In this document: piece by piece, positions 61,161-64,000 of the stretch
Numbering within the stretch: position 1 is the stretch's first letter
Layout: each line of letters begins with the position of its first letter
Origin: Silicimonas sp.
GTDB taxonomy: Bacteria > Pseudomonadota > Alphaproteobacteria > Rhodobacterales > Rhodobacteraceae
Direction: 5' to 3'
Assembly (NCBI GenBank): GCA_022826385.1
Contig: JAJDUZ010000031.1
Location: 43,085-107,084 of the forward strand
Length of the DNA: 64,000 nt
Translations under genes and position numbers: made by a program
Notes under the pieces: model-generated
Databases searched by the model: none
What the model saw: the letters and a program-made list of their open reading frames with translations, nothing else
Told to the model about the DNA's origin: nothing

Positions 61161-62078
61161 TCAGATGCCCATCTTGGCGGCGGCAGTGTACATGCCGACC
61201 ACTTTGTTCATGTTGACCATGGTCGTGTTGAGCGCCTGGAACTTGGCAGCTTCCACCTCGGTGGAGATCTCTCCCCCGGCGACCAGCGTCTCGAGCACCG
61301 GCTTCACTTCGCGCCAGTTGCCCAGAACAACGCCCAAGCCACCTTCGATGTCGAAGTTCGGCGGCGGGTTGATGCCTGCGTCGGGCATGCCATAGATCAG
61401 CGCCATCAGCGATGTCTCGAACATCTCCATCGTGCCGGAGAGGTGCTTCACCGTATCAGGCTTGGCGTGATCGCTGGCCAGCATGCAGGATTCCTTGGCC
61501 ATCTTCTGCGTCAGCATCCGCTGACGGCCCGAGATGTCGATCAGCATGGAATGCGCCTGCAACATCGAAGCCGGGTCGGAATACTGGCCAACCAGCTCTG
61601 ACACCAGGATCTTGGCCGAACCCAGAACCGCCATGTTCTGATCGAGGATCAGGTTCAGGTTGGCTTCGGACACGTCGCCACCGATCATGCCGGCTGCGGC
61701 GGCCTTCACAGGCTCCCACTTTGAGCGCAGGTCGTTGATCTGGGCCAGTGTCTTGCCGCGCTTTTCGGTGCCAATGATGTTCAGATCATCATCGCCGAAT
61801 TCGAGGCCATTCAGGATTTTCTCGAATTCGAAGGTCGCATCGCGCAACAGCTTGGACGAGCCTTCGACATCGGAACCTTCCGCCAGGTGGCAGGCCGCCG
61901 ACGGAATGCGCTGCGACAGCATGCGCAACTTGCCCGACAGGTTGATGCGTTCCTGAGCGCCGACATCTTCGATAAATGCGGTCCGCACGACTTCTGCGTC
62001 GTCTGCCATTACAGGCGCGGCGAATGCTGCAAGTCCGGTTGCGGCTGCAACGGCGAGCTTAAGAGAATTGGTCTTCAT
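61161..62078 (-). CDS. periplasmic PilJ-type sensor domain protein
   Basis: A 305-residue exported protein (signal peptide MKTNSLKLAVAAATGLAAFA, cleavage near PVMAD). It has two copies of the type IV pili methyl-accepting chemotaxis N-terminal (PilJ/NarX-like) helical domain: QERINLSGKLRMLSQRI at about 42-58 and DISGRQRMLTQKMAKESCML at about 180-199. No transmembrane helix or signalling domain follows, so it is a free periplasmic protein, perhaps a ligand-binding partner. AAGGAG precedes the start. Confidence 0.82.
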   Translation of the reverse strand: MKTNSLKLAVAAATGLAAFAAPVMADDAEVVRTAFIEDVGAQERINLSGKLRMLSQRIPSAACHLAEGSDVEGSSKLLRDATFEFEKILNGLEFGDDDLNIIGTEKRGKTLAQINDLRSKWEPVKAAAAGMIGGDVSEANLNLILDQNMAVLGSAKILVSELVGQYSDPASMLQAHSMLIDISGRQRMLTQKMAKESCMLASDHAKPDTVKHLSGTMEMFETSLMALIYGMPDAGINPPPNFDIEGGLGVVLGNWREVKPVLETLVAGGEISTEVEAAKFQALNTTMVNMNKVVGMYTAAAKMGI

Positions 62079-63224
62079 CTGGGATACTCCTTGATACTGG
62101 GATTGAGTGCACGCTTGCCAGAAGTGGCGCACACCCCGTTTGACAGGCTGGAAACCTGTCAGAAAACTACAGAGAAGAGACACTCGACAACCGTCCGGAC
62201 GTACCGGGGCGGTCTCCTGCGAAATCAGCGCTTCCTGTCGCGCCGACGCGTTTATGCGGGTTTCAGGTGTCATCGTTGGTTCTGTGAACGGATCTTCTTA
62301 CTGGTTTTCTTCCTTGCGCGCAGTCGACCTGTGATGTCGGTGCGAGCGTTCTGGTCGTGATCGCCGTCTCGTCGATCCGGCCAGAGGGTTTGACCGCTGG
62401 CTTTGCTTGGAACAAACGTTGGGCGGGGGGCCGAACTCTTGCGTCGGCGGTCGTCTAGCTTTGGCGGCCGACAGCATCAAACGGCTTGATGCCGGACATA
62501 GCCAAATGGCTCATTCCTCGTACTCCGTTCACTAACAGGTGGCGCACTCTGCCGACCTGATCTTCTGTATTCATCAGCATACCGCGGATGATCACGTTAT
62601 TAACCACGACTATGAGCAGAATATGACGAGCGTCTGTTTTTTGGGCAGTTTCAGAATCTCTCGGAAACGGCAGGGCAAGTAGAATCACATTCTCTAAACC
62701 ACTATAATTATTACTAATATTTTTTTACTAACGACCTCCCGCGCAAAGTTTTCCGCGCCATATTTCAAGAAAATTATGGAGTCTTTCATTCATCTTGACG
62801 CACACAAGGACGAAGATTCATTTTCTCTAAGCCTCTGATAAGACGCGACTTATTGGCGAAATCAATCGTCGCGCAGTCTTACAGCCTGTTTGGCACATAG
62901 CTTGCTAGTCCACGGCACAGGATTGGTGATGGCACACGGAGCAGCTGGCTTGGTCTGTCGAAAGCACGCCGAAAGGCTGACCACCAACCTGCGCGGCGTA
63001 TCTGCTTCGCGAAATTTTCGAAGAGAGGCGTGCTCGGGACGCGATCGCCAGGCTTGCTGCGACAGCAAAACAAGGCAAGCGCCTAATACTTAGGCAGTGT
63101 GTCTAACGCCCGTATTTTGGAAGGGCCCAAACACGATTTGGCCCACCAAACACACGCCTGGTGGGCCAATTCATCTCAACTTTTCAAAAACCGCCCCGCA
63201 CGGCAAGGCAGCGGCGCGGGACCC
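62079..63224. other. 1.1-kb gene-poor region next to an insertion element
   Basis: No convincing gene. The minus-strand promoter region of the PilJ-type gene (with dyad TGACAGG...CCTGTCA at 62140-62161) lies at the left. The middle (about 62690-62860) is markedly AT-rich. Short minus-strand ORFs at 62455-62688 and 62862-63073 have no recognisable domain and could be decayed coding sequence. Two hairpins stand at the right: GCCTAATACTTAGGC near 63080 and an 11-bp stem at 63138-63169. Confidence 0.5.
63138..63169. terminator. 11-bp perfect hairpin downstream of the PP2C remnant
   Basis: 63138-63148 pairs perfectly with 63159-63169 (10-nt loop). Neither side has a long T run. A second imperfect stem followed by TTTTT on the minus strand lies at about 63186-63215, directly after the PP2C stop, and is the better terminator for that gene. 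Confidence 0.5.
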
Positions 63225-63861
63225 CTAGGCTTGACCGGCCTTGGCAACGACTGGCACTTCATCGGCATCGTCGGACGCGCCGCCCTCTTCCTTGTCGACG
63301 AGGCGTGTCGAATGGAAGTCGATCTCTTCCACGTTCGTCCGACGCACGGGACGGATCACCGGCTTCTCGTGCCGCACCTTGACGACCGAGAACGAGATGT
63401 TGTCCTGATCCGGGTCCTCCAGGCCTTTGACCGCTTGCAGCAAGGCGTTGGCGATGTCCGCACTTGGGCGCCGACGGTTGCGGTTGATGATCTTGGTGAT
63501 GGTCTTGTGATCAAGGAACTGCAGCCCGTCGCTGGACACCACGATGATGTCGCCAGCCTTCAGGTCCAATGCGATGCCACGATTGTCAAACCGGGCAATC
63601 CGTCCGCCGACGATGGCCGAGGTCAGACAATTGCGCTCGGGATGGACCGCCGCTTCCTCGCGGGTCAGTGTCCCCTGCTCGACCATGGCCTCGATCTGCG
63701 GGGCCATCGAATGGTCTTCGTTGACCTGCTTCAACGTCCCTGCGCGATAGTGATAGAGCGGGCTATCACCGACAGAGGCCCAGTACATCCGGCTTCCGGC
63801 CATGACGGCAGCAATCACCGTCGTTCCCATGCCGCGCGCTTCGGCGTTCTCGAGCATCGCG
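63225..63861 (-). pseudogene. PP2C-family protein phosphatase, 5' part lost at an IS junction
   Basis: About 211 residues of a PP2C Ser/Thr phosphatase remain: RGMGTTVIAAVMAGSRMYWASVGDSPLYHY (as consecutive motifs), NEDHSMAP, GDIIVVSSDGLQFLDH and ADIANALLQAV...DNISFSVVKV. The N-terminal third, with the RxxNED and DGMGG metal-binding motifs, is missing. The open frame runs upstream to 63861 and meets the IS end at 63862, where similarity to PP2C stops. The phosphatase would be inactive unless the missing part persists beyond the element. Confidence 0.8.
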
Positions 63862-64000
63862 TGTCAATCGGCATTGAATATTGACCCCCCATCGGCGTCC
63901 AAATTTGACCCCCCTACGGACTGGGAGGGGCGGTGGGGGAGACGCGTTACGGTTGTGTCAGGAGGGGACAGGCCAGCAGTTCAAACCGGAAGGAGAGCGT
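63862..64000. mobile_element. terminal part of an IS21-family-like insertion sequence
   Basis: The segment starts TGTCAATCGGCATTGAATAT and carries two copies of TTGACCCCCC (63881-63890 and 63905-63914, 24 nt apart). This is the multiple-terminal-repeat pattern of IS21-family ends. No transposase is within the window; a purine-rich RBS-like stretch (GGAAGGAGAG) at the very end suggests istA starts just beyond. The element interrupts the PP2C gene. Confidence 0.75.

Noticed and set aside
62862..63073. Two overlapping minus-strand ORFs possibly from a decayed transposase
   Set aside because: No transposase motif could be identified in either frame, so a mobile-element call is not supported.
1..64000. 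tRNA, rRNA or tmRNA genes
   Set aside because: No cloverleaf with a GTTCRANYC-type T arm and acceptor pairing was found by reading; a tRNAscan or Infernal run would settle it.

Overview
The window is about 62% G+C bacterial chromosome. Its gene content and protein sequences point to an alphaproteobacterium of the family Rhodobacteraceae, probably a marine roseobacter. Indicators are a short ribosomal S16 with an acidic tail, a TrmD with the family's extended N-terminus, a fused dimethylglycine/sarcosine dehydrogenase-GcvT protein, an Fe-S (6-4) photolyase, a 3-hydroxybutyrate dehydrogenase gene and dense operons joined by ATGA stop/start overlaps. The genus cannot be named from sequence alone.

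Layout. 1-1.5 kb: translation genes (end of an upstream gene, chorismate mutase, rpsP, a 53-codon ORF, rimM). 1.6-7.5 kb: a branched-chain amino acid type ABC importer (binding protein, livG, livF, livH, livM) followed by a MobA-like nucleotidyltransferase. 7.5-13.6 kb, minus strand: DUF502 membrane protein, a pseudouridine catabolic pair (psuG, psuK) overlapping a ThDP enzyme, then a patatin-like lipase next to 3-hydroxybutyrate dehydrogenase. 14.2-15.8 kb: rpmE, rplS and trmD, which usually follow rimM but here lie on the opposite strand. 15.9-20 kb: C-terminal processing protease, EnvC-like protein and gpmI. 20.1-23.1 kb: an overlapping trio of a ligase-associated-type exonuclease, a molybdopterin-binding protein and XdhC. 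23.2-25.4 kb: a candidate small RNA, a lipoprotein and panB-panC. 25.6-30.4 kb: the large flavoprotein, GNAT, a membrane-anchored metallopeptidase, a Tat-exported SGNH-like protein and rpmB. 30.5-39 kb: meaB, hrpB, moaE-moaD-pgsA, a hemolysin III-type protein, a methyltransferase and uvrC. 39.3-44.3 kb: SDR, Ca/Na antiporter, a 54-residue zinc-ribbon-like protein, SppA-like protease, a PH-like membrane protein and NAD synthetase. 44.6-49 kb: a secreted protein of 18 MORN repeats, two paralogous small proteins, the Fe-S photolyase and an SDR. 49.2-53.4 kb: beta-propeller-like protein, MFS exporter, TPR protein, SCP2 protein, alpha/beta hydrolase and a Cys-rich small ORF. 54.3-57.4 kb: a leuA operon with a leader peptide and a LacI-family regulator. 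57.5-61.1 kb: four-gene tetronate catabolic operon (ltnD, otnK, otnC, otnI). 61.2-64 kb: a PilJ-type sensor domain protein, a 1.1-kb gene-poor stretch and a PP2C gene cut off by the end of an IS21-like element that runs out of the window.

How the parts work together. The most informative regulatory structure is ahead of the cupin-leuA operon. A 25-codon leader has six consecutive Leu codons. Three of its codons are the exact complement of the Shine-Dalgarno region of the cupin gene, with a second perfect stem nested inside. That architecture predicts leucine-dependent translational attenuation. The tetronate operon and its divergent LacI gene are separated by a perfect 42-bp palindrome, the obvious operator. 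Five copies of an intergenic GC-rich stem-loop element, three placed as terminators and two between divergent genes, form a genome-specific repeat family. No tRNA, rRNA, CRISPR array or prophage was recognised.
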